A stretch of 64,000 nucleotides of DNA from Neurospora tetrasperma FGSC 2508 (lineage: Eukaryota; Ascomycota; Sordariomycetes; Sordariales; Sordariaceae). The translations under genes were made by a program, and so were the position numbers. Shown piece by piece: positions 1 through 11,626 of the stretch (position 1 is the first letter of the stretch; each line of letters opens with the position of its first letter). The notes under the pieces are model-generated. The model was given only the letters and a program-made list of their open reading frames with translations, was not told the DNA's origin and made no database searches. The stretch spans positions 4,752,171 through 4,816,170 of the forward strand of contig NW_009799179.1 of assembly GCF_000213175.1 (NCBI RefSeq), in the 5' to 3' direction.

Positions 1-663
1 GCACAGCAGCCACATGATGAAGTTAAGCTCGTGACCCGAGCCGTAGTCGATGCGCGTGCGGTTGCCGAAGGACTGGTTGAGGTAGGCTGAGGCCTCAGTG
101 ACGGCAGCGTCGGGAAGTTTGCCTCCCAGAAAGGCGGCGTGCCATTGATGTCCGCGCTGCTTGACCTTGTCGAGAAAGAGACGGAAGGTCTTGTTGCCGA
201 AGCGGGAGCCGCCTTGGTCGTTTGGTGGCGACTCTTTGCACAACGCTTCGGTCTCGTCAAGGATGCGAAGGATGGCCTTCACGGGCTCGCTCAGGTCAGA
301 GTCCTTGATAGCCGAGATGGGCGTGTCGGCTACGGATTCAGAGAGGGAGAAGACGAAAGAGAGGATGAGATTGAAAGAGGGAGAGGCCAGGAAGAGCTCG
401 TGGTCTTTTCGGAGAAGAATCCGCCGGACGGGCGTCTGGAACACCAGAGTGGATGGGTCGGGGCGCGGAGGTAGGGCGGGGGTTTCTGGAACCGGAGTCG
501 GGTTCGATGGTTCCTGCTTCCGTCGCCTGGGCTCTAGCTTGGGGATACGGTCTCGTAGATTCGGGATGGCCTGGCCGGCTTTGGAGATGGGTTGTCCTGA
601 GGCTGCTGGCGATCCTTGGCCGGTGCCTATGCCTGACCTTCCTGTTGTCGCCGATGAGTCCAT
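1..663 (-). CDS. PP2A activator PTPA (Rrd/Ypa type), partial at window edge
   Basis: The minus strand is open for 221 codons from an ATG at 663 to base 1, so the C-terminal part lies outside the window. Residues 1-70 are a Pro/Ser-rich leader. The PTPA fold starts near PVRRILLRKDHELFL (78-92). The family signatures SRFGN (153-157) and GNRTRIDYGSGHELNF (200-215) are intact; the latter lies in the peptidyl-prolyl isomerase/PP2A-binding region. Family members bind and activate the catalytic subunit of PP2A-type phosphatases. By memory of yeast paralogues it resembles Ypa2/Rrd2 (SRFG, RIDYGSGHELNF) more than Ypa1/Rrd1, but this is not certain. The start is supported because the open frame continues upstream only to a stop at 838-840 with no other ATG. 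It is divergent from the Rrp46 gene. Confidence 0.88.
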   Translation of the reverse strand, partial: MDSSATTGRSGIGTGQGSPAASGQPISKAGQAIPNLRDRIPKLEPRRRKQEPSNPTPVPETPALPPRPDPSTLVFQTPVRRILLRKDHELFLASPSFNLILSFVFSLSESVADTPISAIKDSDLSEPVKAILRILDETEALCKESPPNDQGGSRFGNKTFRLFLDKVKQRGHQWHAAFLGGKLPDAAVTEASAYLNQSFGNRTRIDYGSGHELNFIMWLLC

Positions 664-1272
664 GATGGATGAAAGCTGGATGTTCTGAGCAGTGTGAAGG
701 TAGGCTTCTCCGTGGTCGGTATTGCAGTTGACCGTACTCGTTATTTTAGATAAGATGACTGATGGAACAAGCTGGGGAGAGTGGTTCCGTGATGTAGGTG
801 GAAGGGTACGAGTGTGGATGGTGGAAGGGAAGTTTACCTACCTACCCCAAGGTAGTGACGGGCAATCCCCTGGACGCTGTGAGCATTCTAGTCTACCCCG
901 CCGTAGAGCCATCGTGGGGCAGGCAAAGTGCTGACGGCAGAAAGCGTAATGGCGTTCTTTGGCGGGCCCGCGGCCGTTCGTGAGTTCGTTCCACTGGCTG
1001 GCTGGGCTGCAGCTTTCTGAAAGCTTGGCAGGCACTGCGGGCCCGCCGCTGGGAAAGAACGGAGTGGGGTCACCTCAAAAGCTAGCGCCCGGGCTGCAGA
1101 TCCCGTCGTGGAGGAACGACCCGCCTTCAACATCCCGCCTTCAACATCCCGCCTTCAAATCTTCACTCGCGCCTCAGAAACAAGCTCGCTCATCACTTGA
1201 TTTCAACCGCCGTCCGTCAACCAAATTCTAAGCCCCACCTACCCTCACACCGACCCAAATACTACTCACATC
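664..1272. promoter_or_regulatory. Divergent intergenic region between PTPA and RRP46
   Basis: This 609-bp spacer must hold both promoters. The only structure I see is a short tandem repeat at 1120-1158. The small open frames here overlap on both strands and have no family features, so I call no gene. Confidence 0.5.
1120..1158. repeat. Tandem repeat, about 2.8 copies of a 14-mer
   Basis: The unit CCCGCCTTCAACAT occurs at 1120-1133 and 1134-1147, with a third partial copy from 1148. It lies about 115 bp upstream of the RRP46 start codon, probably in the 5' UTR or core promoter. No function is known to me. Confidence 0.8.
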
Positions 1273-2162
1273 ATGGCCACCGTGGCACCTGAAGCGTCTC
1301 TCAACGCCCTTCCCCGGGCGGATGGATCGGCCAGATACTCATATGCTGGGTACACGGTCACGGCATCTGTCAATGGACCCATTGAGGCTCAGCGTCGGGA
1401 CGAACATGCTTACGAGGCTCACGTTGATGTAATCGTACGACCCTCTGCCGGGGTAGGAGGTGAGAACATCATAATGGCACCACCACCACCCAGGCAAAGG
1501 ACTACATCTCACCTACTTTACTTTTCTATATAGGAACACGAGAGCGCCATCTGGAATCAATTTTGCAGTCCTCTCTTTCTCAAATCATCCTTGTCAAGAA
1601 CTTTCCCCGTTCTGTCATCCAAATTGTTCTTCAAGTTGAGAGCACGCCTGAAAATGCTTACGTCAACACAAAACTGGTCCAGGCCAGTTTGGTAAGAGAA
1701 TTTGAACCCTTTCTCCCTCTGTTGGTAGGCTATAACTAATCCTGGCAACAGAACCTCCCCATCATACCGGCCTTGCTCCAGACTGCCGTTCTCGCTCTTC
1801 TATCGGCTGCTGTGCCAATGAAGGCAACCGCTACATCCACAGTGGTGGCGGTGGTATCCGACGACGGTTCGAAGAAGATCGTGGCTGATCCCTCCCCCAA
1901 GGATATCAAAGAGGCAACCTCGCTACACGTCCTTGCTTTTACCTCGCACGATGAACTGCTTCTTTCAGAAAGCGAAGGTGACTTCACCGTCAAGGAATGG
2001 GATGGCGTTTACGAAAATGCCCAGAAGATTTGCTGTCAGACTGCCTCAAAGCAGGACGGTATCGATATGGTGCTTGACGATGACGCGTCCAGCCCAGATA
2101 TGCGCCATTTCCTTCGGTCGACGCTGGAGACCAAAGTAGCATCCGACCTCCACTGGAAGTGA
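1273..2162 (+). CDS. RRP46: Exosome complex subunit Rrp46 (RNase PH fold)
   Basis: Three exons, 1273-1459, 1534-1691 and 1752-2162, encode about 251 aa. The introns (74 and 60 bp) have GTGAGA and GTAAGA donors and CAG/TAG acceptors; the second carries an ATAACTAAT branch-like site. The protein opens with the RNase PH fold: DGSARYSYAGYTVTASVNGP, then EAQRRDE and the VRPSAGVGGTRERHLE segment across the first junction, and VNTKLVQASLNLPIIPALLQ across the second. These match fungal Rrp46, a catalytically inactive RNase PH-like subunit of the nine-subunit exosome ring that acts in 3'-5' RNA processing and decay in nucleus and cytoplasm. The length suits the family. Mtr3 or Rrp43 are less likely because of the exact N-terminal signature. 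Confidence 0.9.
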
Positions 2163-5051
2163 AGATACATTCGGACCGGACTGTCTGCTCGTATCTCGTG
2201 CGTTTCAAAAGCCGAAGGGTTGAACAGTCGGCTCATGATGTTTCTGAAATGAGAACTCATAGGCCTTTTCGCCGGTTGACGGGACAAGTGCAACTTGCAA
2301 TGCGACTCGATAATCCTGTATCCGTGGCAAAAAGCCAGTCTGGACGGATACGAACCAGACACATTGCAAAGATAACCGCTACCCTCTCGGCACAATCACA
2401 CATCACTCGGCAAAGTGGAGATTGTGATCGCGTTGGATATCAATCAGCGCAACGGAGTGGATAACTATCTCGAGCGAGATTTTACGTGGACTATGCACGG
2501 GTTCCTTTGACAAAACATCGCCACTTCAAACGCACAAGAGGTGGGTCCGACATAGGGGGTATGTTTGAATATTCCAGGCCAGGGCCAGACCCCTGTTTCA
2601 TGTCGCCTTTCCCAGGCACTGATGTCACGGGGCATTACGGTCTTGGTGTCCCGGGTGTGACTGAAGAACCAATCGACAAGATTAGAACGGATATTATGAG
2701 TGCTTTCGATAAGGCACTGGGGTTGTGGGAGTTATCTAATCCGGATGATGGAGCCACGCAGCTGTGAGCCTCGAGCTGATGGTTTGGTGCCCCTGCGTTG
2801 GGCTTTTCGAAAGCGTCTATTCTTCGCCTCCCTATGTGTCAGGCTTGATCTTATGCAACACGCAATTCTTAGTCCCATTCCGACTCCTTGACTATTGGTC
2901 GTGTTCGCCATCTTTTTAGCTGTCTACGCGGCTTGTGACGGCATCAATGCACAACGGCCTTTGTCTGATTCGAGCGGGTCAAACAGAGCTTCACGGAACA
3001 CCACATGGGGCTGTCATGAAGATGTGCAGTGTAAGTTTGTGCAGTGAGAATAGCGAAACGAAAGCGCTTGTGTTGTGATGCAGATGCTGAATACCGCAAA
3101 GGCATATTGATTGATGCAGAATCGAGCTTTGGTACCCTGCCTTGCCTGCGCCCTGGCCGGAGACGGACTATCGGCGTCCTTCGGCAACCTGTGCCGGGAG
3201 ATGCTGTCTGAGCGGCTGAGCTAGCGCCTGTACCCCGGACGTTCGCCTCCAAAACCCCAGCAGTACCAGGATACATGAGACGTAACTTAACACCTTGAAT
3301 TTCAGTCTACCATGCTCTGGACCCCTCCTCGCATCACATTGGGGAAAGGGGTGGGAGGACTGATGAGAAGCTTCGAGTTACGCCAGAAATCCCTGAGGAC
3401 GCCTCTGTCACAAGCACTAGGACCATCCAAGAGATTGGAGAAGCTGAAGGCACTAGTACGTACATACAGCGTGCTGTATCCATATTCTCCTGCAGATACA
3501 CCCATCTTGACACACCTGCTTCCGCGTTTCGATACCCGCCATTGCAGCTCTTTGTATAATGCTGTAACCCAAAGGAAACCGCACAAGAACGCCCCCAAAC
3601 TTGAGTCCCAAAATAGAACAACTATACATATGTAATAGTGTACACATAAGTGTTTGGTGTACACATTCCGGGGTAGCCTAGGAGCTCCAACTCCACCCCT
3701 GTGCCGCATCCGGAATACATCGAACAGCTCCGTCCTGATCTCACAGATTGCGACCCGCCGAAACGTCTACTACTAGTGTACCTATCACCGGCGCCCCACT
3801 TCTCTCCCGGATTTGTCTCGTGGTATTAAATCACAAGCACGGCTGATGTTAGTTATACTGCCTTCATCGTCTGCTCTTCATTCGTGTGCATATTTGCTAC
3901 TTTCGCTGTCTATACCCTTGATTCGAGGACTTCCATTCTCTCTGCATCTGGATGCAGCTACATTGTCAGAACTCTGGTAGTTCTCACTGTCCTATCTCTA
4001 TCACTTCTTTTAATATTTCTTCTGTTCACAGTTCTCCGTTGGATTCCCAGACGAGTTCGAGTCATTTGACGGTCCACTTACTGTCCTAATCACGTCGAAG
4101 AACTACCACGGCACAAGACTATCGATTAATCTTGGAACTTCTATTCGCATTCCCGCACCCAACTAAGACTATTGACAGCTGCATATCAAACCCAGGTACG
4201 TTTGCCCTTTCACCTTCTCTGCAGTCTCGGCCTTTCTCTCACATCAAGCGCCATGTTGGCTACAACTTGGAGATGATAGAGAGTCTGGGCGAGTCTCGAC
4301 CAGGATACCCCGAAAACCAACGGACCCGCTAACTGCTCGTTCACAACTTACCAGATTTGCCTCTGTCTTTGACCCTTCTTTGGCCCATTGTGTAAATTGA
4401 CAGCGCCATCACGTTGGAATTGATTACAAAGCCAAGCTTGCAGCGAATCTCGAGACGCAAGACAACCGCCGCCGTTGTTTGATCTGTTTCCCAGACACTT
4501 TGTACTTGCTCGTGTTTGCGTCCAGGCACAGACATCTCGCTTGGAACATAAGCAGCTAAACTATCTTGGGAACGTCGCAATTCGTTCCAGCGCCCGATTT
4601 CGCCGCGTTGCATTCACCGTTGCACCGATAAGATTGCGTTGCAGCAGGTCGCATCTCACACAGACCTTCGCCTTTGTCCTGGTTCCGTGCGATCCGATAA
4701 GTCAATCGGAACGGCCCTTGCACTAATCACACACTGTACGGACTACTCACTCCAACGGTGACTTTACCCCATACTCAACCCTACAATCGAAGGGGGGCGT
4801 TTTCCCAGTGCGGCCTTCCACCGGCTACTTGCGATCTCGAATCACTCACCAACTCGACCGGACTTTTTTTCCAGCAGTGAGCTGAGCCGGCGCATTTCGT
4901 ACCTGGCCCGCACAAAGAACTGGCTAAACTTGGGCTGCGGCAAAGCAAAGCGGACGATCTGCCGAAAATAGACAACGGCATCTTCCACTACGGTAGCACC
5001 TGCACCAGAGACAGCTCCCACCGATATCGATCGATCCACCCACCTAACACA
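2163..5051. other. Gene-poor 2.9-kb spacer with one coding-like relic
   Basis: Apart from the weak relic at 2376-2767 I see no supportable gene. The stretch from about 3840 to 5050 is pyrimidine-rich on the plus strand and probably includes the promoter and a long 5' UTR for the NAD kinase at 5052. The overlapping small open frames at 3300-3710 occur on both strands and show no protein-like features. Confidence 0.4.
2376..2767 (+). pseudogene. Coding-like segment in two frames, possible broken host gene
   Basis: Two adjacent stretches read like protein but lie in different frames. Frame 3 is open from 2376 to the stop near 2507 (contains VEIVIALDINQRNGVDNYLE). Frame 2 is open from 2486 to 2767 (contains GTDVTGHYGLGVPGVTEEP). 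Neither has a good ATG and I see no GT-AG pair that would join them. I do not recognise a family. It could be the remnant of a decayed gene next to RRP46, an unrecognised gene with small introns, or chance. Confidence 0.22.
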
Positions 5052-7204
5052 ATGCCGTTCTCTAGCAGAGAACCTGTCAACATGCCGCTGCCGGCCCCAA
5101 TCCTGTCACCCACAGCGATCCACCCCGCGCTGAGCGATTCGGCCACCTCGCCTGCGCCTGGGAGTGGGAGTGCTGGGACCTCTCATCCCAACGCCCAGAA
5201 CCATTCCTCTGACTCTCCTCACCCACCATCTTACCCACACCCGCTCCTCCTTCCGCTCCCACGCACCCGCCCGTCGTTCGCATCCTTGGATCAGTGTGCC
5301 TCCGATGGAGTTCCCCAGGCACGCTTCTCCGATGATGCTGACCGCCCAAAGAGTTCATATGCAACTCTAGGACGCGCATCAACTTTGGATTGCGCCATCT
5401 CCGACGCAGATACCGCAGCTGGAACCCCCAATCTCCGACATGAAGGCCTTGACTCTGTGACACCCAGACAGACTCCCAAACCTGCATTCGCTTCTCCCTT
5501 TATCTCGCTAGATACCCCCGTGCAGACGGACTACAACCCGGTGCGAACCGCGCTCTCTCCCGCTTCAGCGTCAGCCTCCACCTTCGCTCACTCGCAACCA
5601 CCACCCCACGTTCCCGGACATAAGAAGAACGCCCTGTCGATTGAGTCTGTGCCCCGGCAGACTATTATGAAAGCATTGGCATCGGTGGCCCGCAACAACA
5701 GACCTGAGCCTCTCTCTCTTTCCGGCATGCTGTCCGCACACAACATGCCTCAGGACGGTGACAACCGTCCCTCCACTTCGTCGTCGCAGAAGCTGTGCGA
5801 TGCCCTCAACGGCATCGCTCTCTCCGGCAGCACTTCGCTACAGTCACCATGCTTCTACCACAACCGCTTCGACGACGCGGTCGACATCGACAAGGTGCTG
5901 GAGGAGATCAAGAACGATGAGTGGATGTCGCATTCCCGTCTTGTTCAGACGGCCACTGGTGTACGAGAAGTGTCCAAGCAGCTTCAGCGACGGCCCATTC
6001 GACGAGCCGTCAAGAATGTTATGATTGTCACCAAGGCCCGCGACAACCAGCTGGTTGTCCTCACCCGTGAACTAGCCCTCTGGCTTCTCCGAACCCCCCG
6101 TTATGGCTCTGATCTGGGAGTAAACGTCTACGTTGACGCCAAGCTTCGAAACTCGAAACGCTTCAACGCTACGAGCATTACCGACGAGAATCCACGCTTT
6201 CAAACCATGCTCAAATATTGGTCACCAGACCTTTGCTGGAGTCAGCCCGAAAAGTTCGATCTGGTGCTCACTTTGGGCGGTGATGGCACCGTGCTCTTCA
6301 CATCTTGGTTATTCCAGCGCATTGTCCCGCCAGTATTATCATTCAGCTTGGGGAGCTTGGGCTTCCTGACCAATTTCGAATTCGAGAGATACAAGGATCA
6401 CCTAAATCGCATCATGGGTGACGAAGGTATGCGCGTCAACCTGCGCATGCGCTTCACATGCACGGTATACCGGGATGGGCCCCTCGGACAAGAAATGGAG
6501 GAAGGGGAGCAGTTCGAAGTTCTCAACGAGTTGGTCATTGACCGAGGACCGTCGCCTTATGTGTCCAACCTCGAACTGTACGGTGACAACGAGCTGTTGA
6601 CCGTCGTCCAGGCGGACGGTTGCATCTTTTCCACTCCAACTGGTAAGTCCAACCACATCTATGAGCACAATCAAAGCAGATCTGGGCGCTAACGTGATTC
6701 TTCTTTAACCTAGGCTCAACAGCATACTCCCTCTCCGCCGGCGGCTCCCTCGTCCACCCCGACATCCCCGCCATCCTTCTCACGCCTATCTGCCCACACA
6801 CGCTCTCCTTCCGACCCATGGTCCTCTCGGACACCATGCTCCTCCGCGTCACCATCCCGCGCAGCAGCCGTGCAACCGCCTACTGTGCCTTCGATGGCAA
6901 GGGCCGCGTCGAGCTCCGCCAGGGTGATAGCGTCACCATTACTGCCTCCCAATACCCTTTCCCTACAGTCGTCCGCACCGACGCCGAGTGGTTCGACAGC
7001 GTCTCTAGAACATTGCGGTGGAACACGCGCGGCGCGATGCAAAAGGCCTTTGACGCTTCCTCAGGAGGGACTGGAAGCGATGCAGGTGGGGAACAGGAGG
7101 AGGAAGGGTGGGATATTGATACTGATTCGGCTTGTTATGCGAGCGAGGAAGGGAGCGTGAGTGCGAGTCCGTTAAGGAGGCAGATGAGTCTTTTGGGCAT
7201 GTGA
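5052..7204 (+). CDS. NAD(H) kinase (ATP-NAD kinase, Utr1/Pos5 family)
   Basis: Two exons, 5052-6642 and 6714-7204, encode about 693 aa. The 71-bp intron has a GTAAGT donor, a GCTAACGTG branch site and a CTAG acceptor. The enzyme phosphorylates NAD(H) to NADP(H). Residues 1 to about 250 are Pro/Ser/Thr-rich and probably disordered. The catalytic domain follows: LTLGGDGTVLF with GGDGT at 409-413, FSLGSLGFLTNF, NELVIDRGPSPY, and DGCIFSTPTG joined across the intron to STAYSLSAGGSLVHP. A C-terminal acidic tail (EQEEEGWDIDTD) ends the protein. With the long N-terminus and no obvious mitochondrial presequence it looks like the cytosolic Utr1 type rather than mitochondrial Pos5, which is an inference. 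The ATG has an ACACAATGC context. Confidence 0.93.
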
Positions 7205-8286
7205 AGCACATGATTTTTTTTCTTTGTATACAAAAGAGTGAAAGGGACGTTGGATTCTTTTGGAAAGAAGCAATGTGTTTCGAGAAGGCATAAGCGACGG
7301 AATTTTTCAGGTTCTTTTTATTCCCCCCTTTTCCATATCTCATCATTGGGGGACCGAGATATTCTGGCTGAGGAAAGACAACAAGAATAATGAAGCAGGA
7401 AAGAAGAGATAAGGCATGGAGAGGATAGAGGCACATCAACGCACGTACTAAGGGATTGGGTTGAAGTTCTTGAGCTGTTATACAGTACACAGCGCCCAAC
7501 AGCTAGCTGTACATGCCCTTTGATTATAAATCTTTGGAAGGCACTGGATATACAACTGGCGTATACGGAGTTTTCTAGATCATTTCTTTTTTTTTTTTTT
7601 TTTTTTTTTTTTTTGACTATACAAAAGGAGTGGACAGAACAACAAGATTCCCTGAACAATGAACCCCAACGAAAGATTCCAGTGATCTCTGAATTTCTGG
7701 TGCTTTAATAGCCAGATCATGTAGCTAAATAGGTACGCATTTCGGCGCGCCACGCCTGGTATCGATGAAACCCTCTTTACGTTTTACTCATGCAAGCCAT
7801 ACGTCAGGAAGCGATCGGTTAGGCATGATGTACGCGCGCGCGCATATTCACCATTTGCTTCATTCTGTCGATCCTCACCGTACACTAGTGTACATCGTCA
7901 GGGGTCGCATTATCAAGCATATCTCTGGTATATCTGATTGGTTTACAAAAATATTCACATAGGGTTTCCCTTCCTCGTCCGTTTACTCTTATACAGGACC
8001 GAGTATATACAGATAAGCGCCGGCTCAAATATGGTGCGTATGATTACAACGACGAAAGAGCAGCGTCCTCCACTCCCATTCCTGTTATTGTGTTATGGCA
8101 TCTGAACGCCGGGCGACTGGGAACTTGCAAAAGGTGTTGTTGACACGAACTCGACATGTAATATAGCACAAAGGAGCCAGATAAAACCGCCAATAGCAAC
8201 TTCGTTTAGCCGCCCGAAGCAAATCCGCATTGAAGCGTCGACTGGAAGATATAATGAAGTTCGGCAGATCTCCAGACAGGCCGGAA
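7205..8286. other. Convergent 3' region between NAD kinase and homeobox gene
   Basis: This 1.1-kb stretch holds the 3' UTRs of the two converging genes. It contains a 28-base T run at 7587-7614 and a GC dinucleotide tract near 7836-7843. I see no gene. Confidence 0.5.
7587..7614. repeat. Poly-T tract (28 nt)
   Basis: An uninterrupted run of 28 T lies in the 3' spacer after the NAD kinase. It is a likely length-polymorphic or assembly-sensitive site. Confidence 0.95.
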
Positions 8287-10462
8287 TCATCGCCAGTTCC
8301 CCTGACTCAACGAAAGCAGTCCAGCAACAGCATCCGCATCCCCCTTCTTACTCGGACTAATTTCGCCACGCATAAACCGCTCGACCTCGTCCGAGCCATC
8401 ATCCTCGAAAGGAGGAGCACGACGGGAAGCGGTGGGAGTGTTATGGTCCGTCGTCGCAGCAAAGTCTTCGTAAATCCTCAGCTCAGAACCTCCTCCGCCA
8501 CGTTTATCTCCTCCACGGTAGTGCTGCCCCCTACCACCACCGTCAAGAGGGCCGGTGTTAGTACGGTTGCCGGATAATGAAAACGATGGGCTGGACTCTA
8601 TTAGAGCGTGGCGGGCCGGTGTTCGGCGGGGATTCGTCGCCTTATCGTGAAATGATGACGACAAGGGACCGGAAGGGAGGAGTCGCCGGTTTGTTGGTCG
8701 AATGGCGGATGAAGGTGGGTGGTAGGAAAAGCGAGGGTTTCCGTTCTCGTCTGGGCTCCAGTTCTCCTTGTCGGACTCGTTGCCTTGTGGGGAGATGAAC
8801 AGGGATGAGGACTTGGGTTTGGTGTTGTGACTGAAATCCGCCGGCGTGTCTGCTGTAAAAGACTGTCTCTTTCCCGCCCAAGTGTTGTTCTTGTTGGGCG
8901 TCTCTAGCCTTCCGATGGCATCCAGCCCTTTCGTCAGTCGGGGCTTCTTGGCCGAACTGTCCGCTCGGGGAGTCATCCGGCTAATGCTGGCGTTACGCTT
9001 GTTGCTCCTGCTCAGTTGCAATGGGCTGCCACCGGCGGTACTGGAAGTCGTCGACCGCAGCAGACTGATGGCTGCAATTGCTGAGCCACGACTCTCGTGC
9101 TTGGCTTGCACTGTCAGCGCGTCTTCGCAGTTTTCCGCGTCACAAGCGAACTCCCAGGCATGAACGTCGCGAGACCTTCCGCGTGCAAGGCGAGGCAGCA
9201 ATGGGGCAGCATTTTGAGATGAAGGAAGACTACTAGTAATGGTGGAGATGGGTGGTAGAGTAACTGGAGATTCACTGGGGCCACGTTGATAGCTGGGCCG
9301 GCATGCCGAGTCAAATGATTGCAGCTCTGATGGTGGGAGGCTGGCAGGATTCTGTGGCGGGGAGGTGATAACTTCTGCCTTGCCGTCCAGACCCGTCGAC
9401 AGGCGCGGACGGAGCGCAGAGGTCGAAGACGAACATGATGAAGGAGGGAAGGTGTTGAAGGAATCGTCTCCTCGGTCAAAGCTGATAGGCGTTGACAGAA
9501 CGTGGGAGTGGGCTGGGTAGTTCCATCGGCTGGACAGATAGCCAACCGAGCTCGGCAAATGCTGAGACATTAGGAGGGAGTCGTCGTCAATGGCGTGTCT
9601 TTGCTTTTGGGCAGGAGTCGCGTATACAGGGTGAGGCAAGCTTTGTTGCTCCTCTGGAGGTTGGATTTGCGGTTCTGGTAGAGGGAGAGTGTCCTCCTGG
9701 AGCGTGTCTTCGTGGTTCTGCTCGGTCTCGTGGTCGTCGGGTTTGCTAGGCGAGGCAACCTCCCGAGGCGAGGAGTATTCCTGTTCTAAACTTGAAACAA
9801 CCTGAATGGGCGAGGTATTCTCCGGCTCGGAGGTGTACACGGGAAGGGTGTTGTCTGAGGACAGTATTTGCATACCGCCGTATCGAAGCGCGGCTATCTC
9901 CTGAGGGGACAAGGGACGTGATTTCCTGCGATCGTTTTGTCGGCGATTTTGGAACCAAATCTGGCATGCGCGTTAGCTTAGCTCTGTTGCGCGCGGTGAA
10001 CCTATTGGTGGTGACGTTATGGCTAACCTGAACTTCTTTTTCATTCAAGGAGACGCGGTTCACGATGTCTTGACGCGCTGCCTTGTCGGGTTTGGGGTTC
10101 GCATTGTATGCTGCCTCGAGTATGGCTTTGTCTTTTGCTCTGCGAATCGCAGTCCGGTTAGTCCCACGTGTTGTCGCAAAGATGGGATGGAAGAGCTCGG
10201 CAGCCGGCCCCGAAGCCGGTTGGACCTAAACTTACGTAGTTCGTTTTCTCTTCCCCTTTGGATGTCTCTCCACCTCTCCGGACGGCTGTGACGAGAGCTG
10301 CGGTGCTGGAGTTTGCGATTCCCTCAGCAATGGGGATTCAAAGACTTGGTTTTGACTGGTACTCTGGGAGAGCTCTTCATGTTCCACCTCGTGAGCGAGG
10401 CCAGGCACAGCGGAGGAAAGCTGAGGAGAGGGCGTGGAGGGTGTTGGGGCGAGAGTGTCCAT
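8287..10462 (-). CDS. Homeodomain transcription factor
   Basis: Three exons on the minus strand, 10462-10236, 10139-10028 and 9960-8287, encode about 670 aa. The introns are 96 bp (GTAAGT donor) and 67 bp (GTTAGC donor). Together the first exons and the start of the third form a complete homeodomain at about residues 68-128: GKRKRTTAKDKAILEAAY, then NPKPDKAARQDIVNRVSL, then NEKEVQIWFQNRRQNDRRKS, with the helix-3 WFQNR at 115-119. The rest is long, Ser/Pro-rich and probably disordered, with short basic patches (SNKRNAS, KKPRLTK). It should act as a sequence-specific nuclear DNA-binding regulator. It resembles fungal Yox1-like homeobox proteins, but I would not assign an orthologue. The first ATG after an in-frame stop is at 10462. 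Confidence 0.9.
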
Positions 10463-11626
10463 TTCGGTTGGCGAGTGCAGGCCAAAACAGGATATGGTGA
10501 ACCGATCAATGCATACTCCTGCTGGGAAACTGTTCGTCGGTCTGCGTCACGTCGGTGACTTCGTATGGTATCTGTTGGGATCAATGGCGTCGGTATAGGT
10601 ATGTGCTCCCAAAACAACGAACCGACGTCAAGAGTAACACAATAGTCCCCTACTGGGTATAAGACAAGAAGACGTGTACCCAAGAAAGGGTATAGACCAA
10701 AAAGTAAAAGTTTGAGAAAGTTGGAAAACTGCAAAGGTAAGTAGAATGCAGCTAAAGGCGCAAGAAGGCGGGCAATGGCGGTGCGTAGGGGGGTTGGAGG
10801 ATGGTGATTAAAGACATGCAATAGTAGGTACTTGACGTAGAGGGAAACGGTTATGGGGAATCTTTAACGAACCGCACCGCGTCTTCAACGCGGCATGTCG
10901 TGTAGTCATCCGAAATAGGAAATTAAGTGAGATGGGGGTTAGGGTTATCCCTCGACCAGAAGCGCACCTTAGTCGCTAAGCCGTTTATTTTTTCCCCCCG
11001 ATTTCGCGCTTCACGCAAGGGGACTTCGGCGCTAGCTGTAGTGTAAAGTGCATACCAAATCAAATTTGCCCCATCCTGGACCATTTTAACGCGGCCTTTT
11101 TGATTCGACGCGCCTTTCCCCAATGTCCGTTGTCCGGTTCAGTATGTCCTTTGCCCTTTTACATCAGACCTTACGACGAAGTTGTTCCTGAAGTGCAAAA
11201 CTCGAATTCCCATTGTGCATTGAATACCTTGTAGCTGGCAGTATCGCGAACCCCAAACACAGCATTAATTCCAATACACGTACACCAATAAAGCCAGTGA
11301 GCAGTGATGCTCTTTGTCAAACCCAGCATCCGTCACTTGTCCCAACTAGAACCTCAACTAATCGGAAGATGGTATCCCAACCAGGTACAGAAAAGAGAAG
11401 AAAAAAAAAGGAAAAAAAAAGGGAAAAAAAAGGACAGCAAAGAAAAAATATACATATAACTTCCCAGACACCTACAATACGTGCTCATATCTCCCCCATG
11501 ATCAAAACCTAACCAAGTCCCAACACCAGCGGCAGTAGAAACCTCCGCCACGGCAAGCAACCATTCCATCCTCTGTGAAATTGCAACCTGCCGCCTTTCC
11601 ACTCCCAATTTCCCACCTGACCCTTC
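10463..11626. other. 1.2-kb spacer upstream of the homeobox gene
   Basis: This holds the promoter and 5' UTR of the homeobox gene on one side and the 3' end of the GRF gene on the other. There is an A-rich purine stretch at about 11394-11446. No gene is supported. Confidence 0.5.

Noticed and set aside
3302-3709. Overlapping frames of about 100-135 codons on both strands
   Set aside because: Composition is unlike protein, there is no splice context, and the frames mirror each other.
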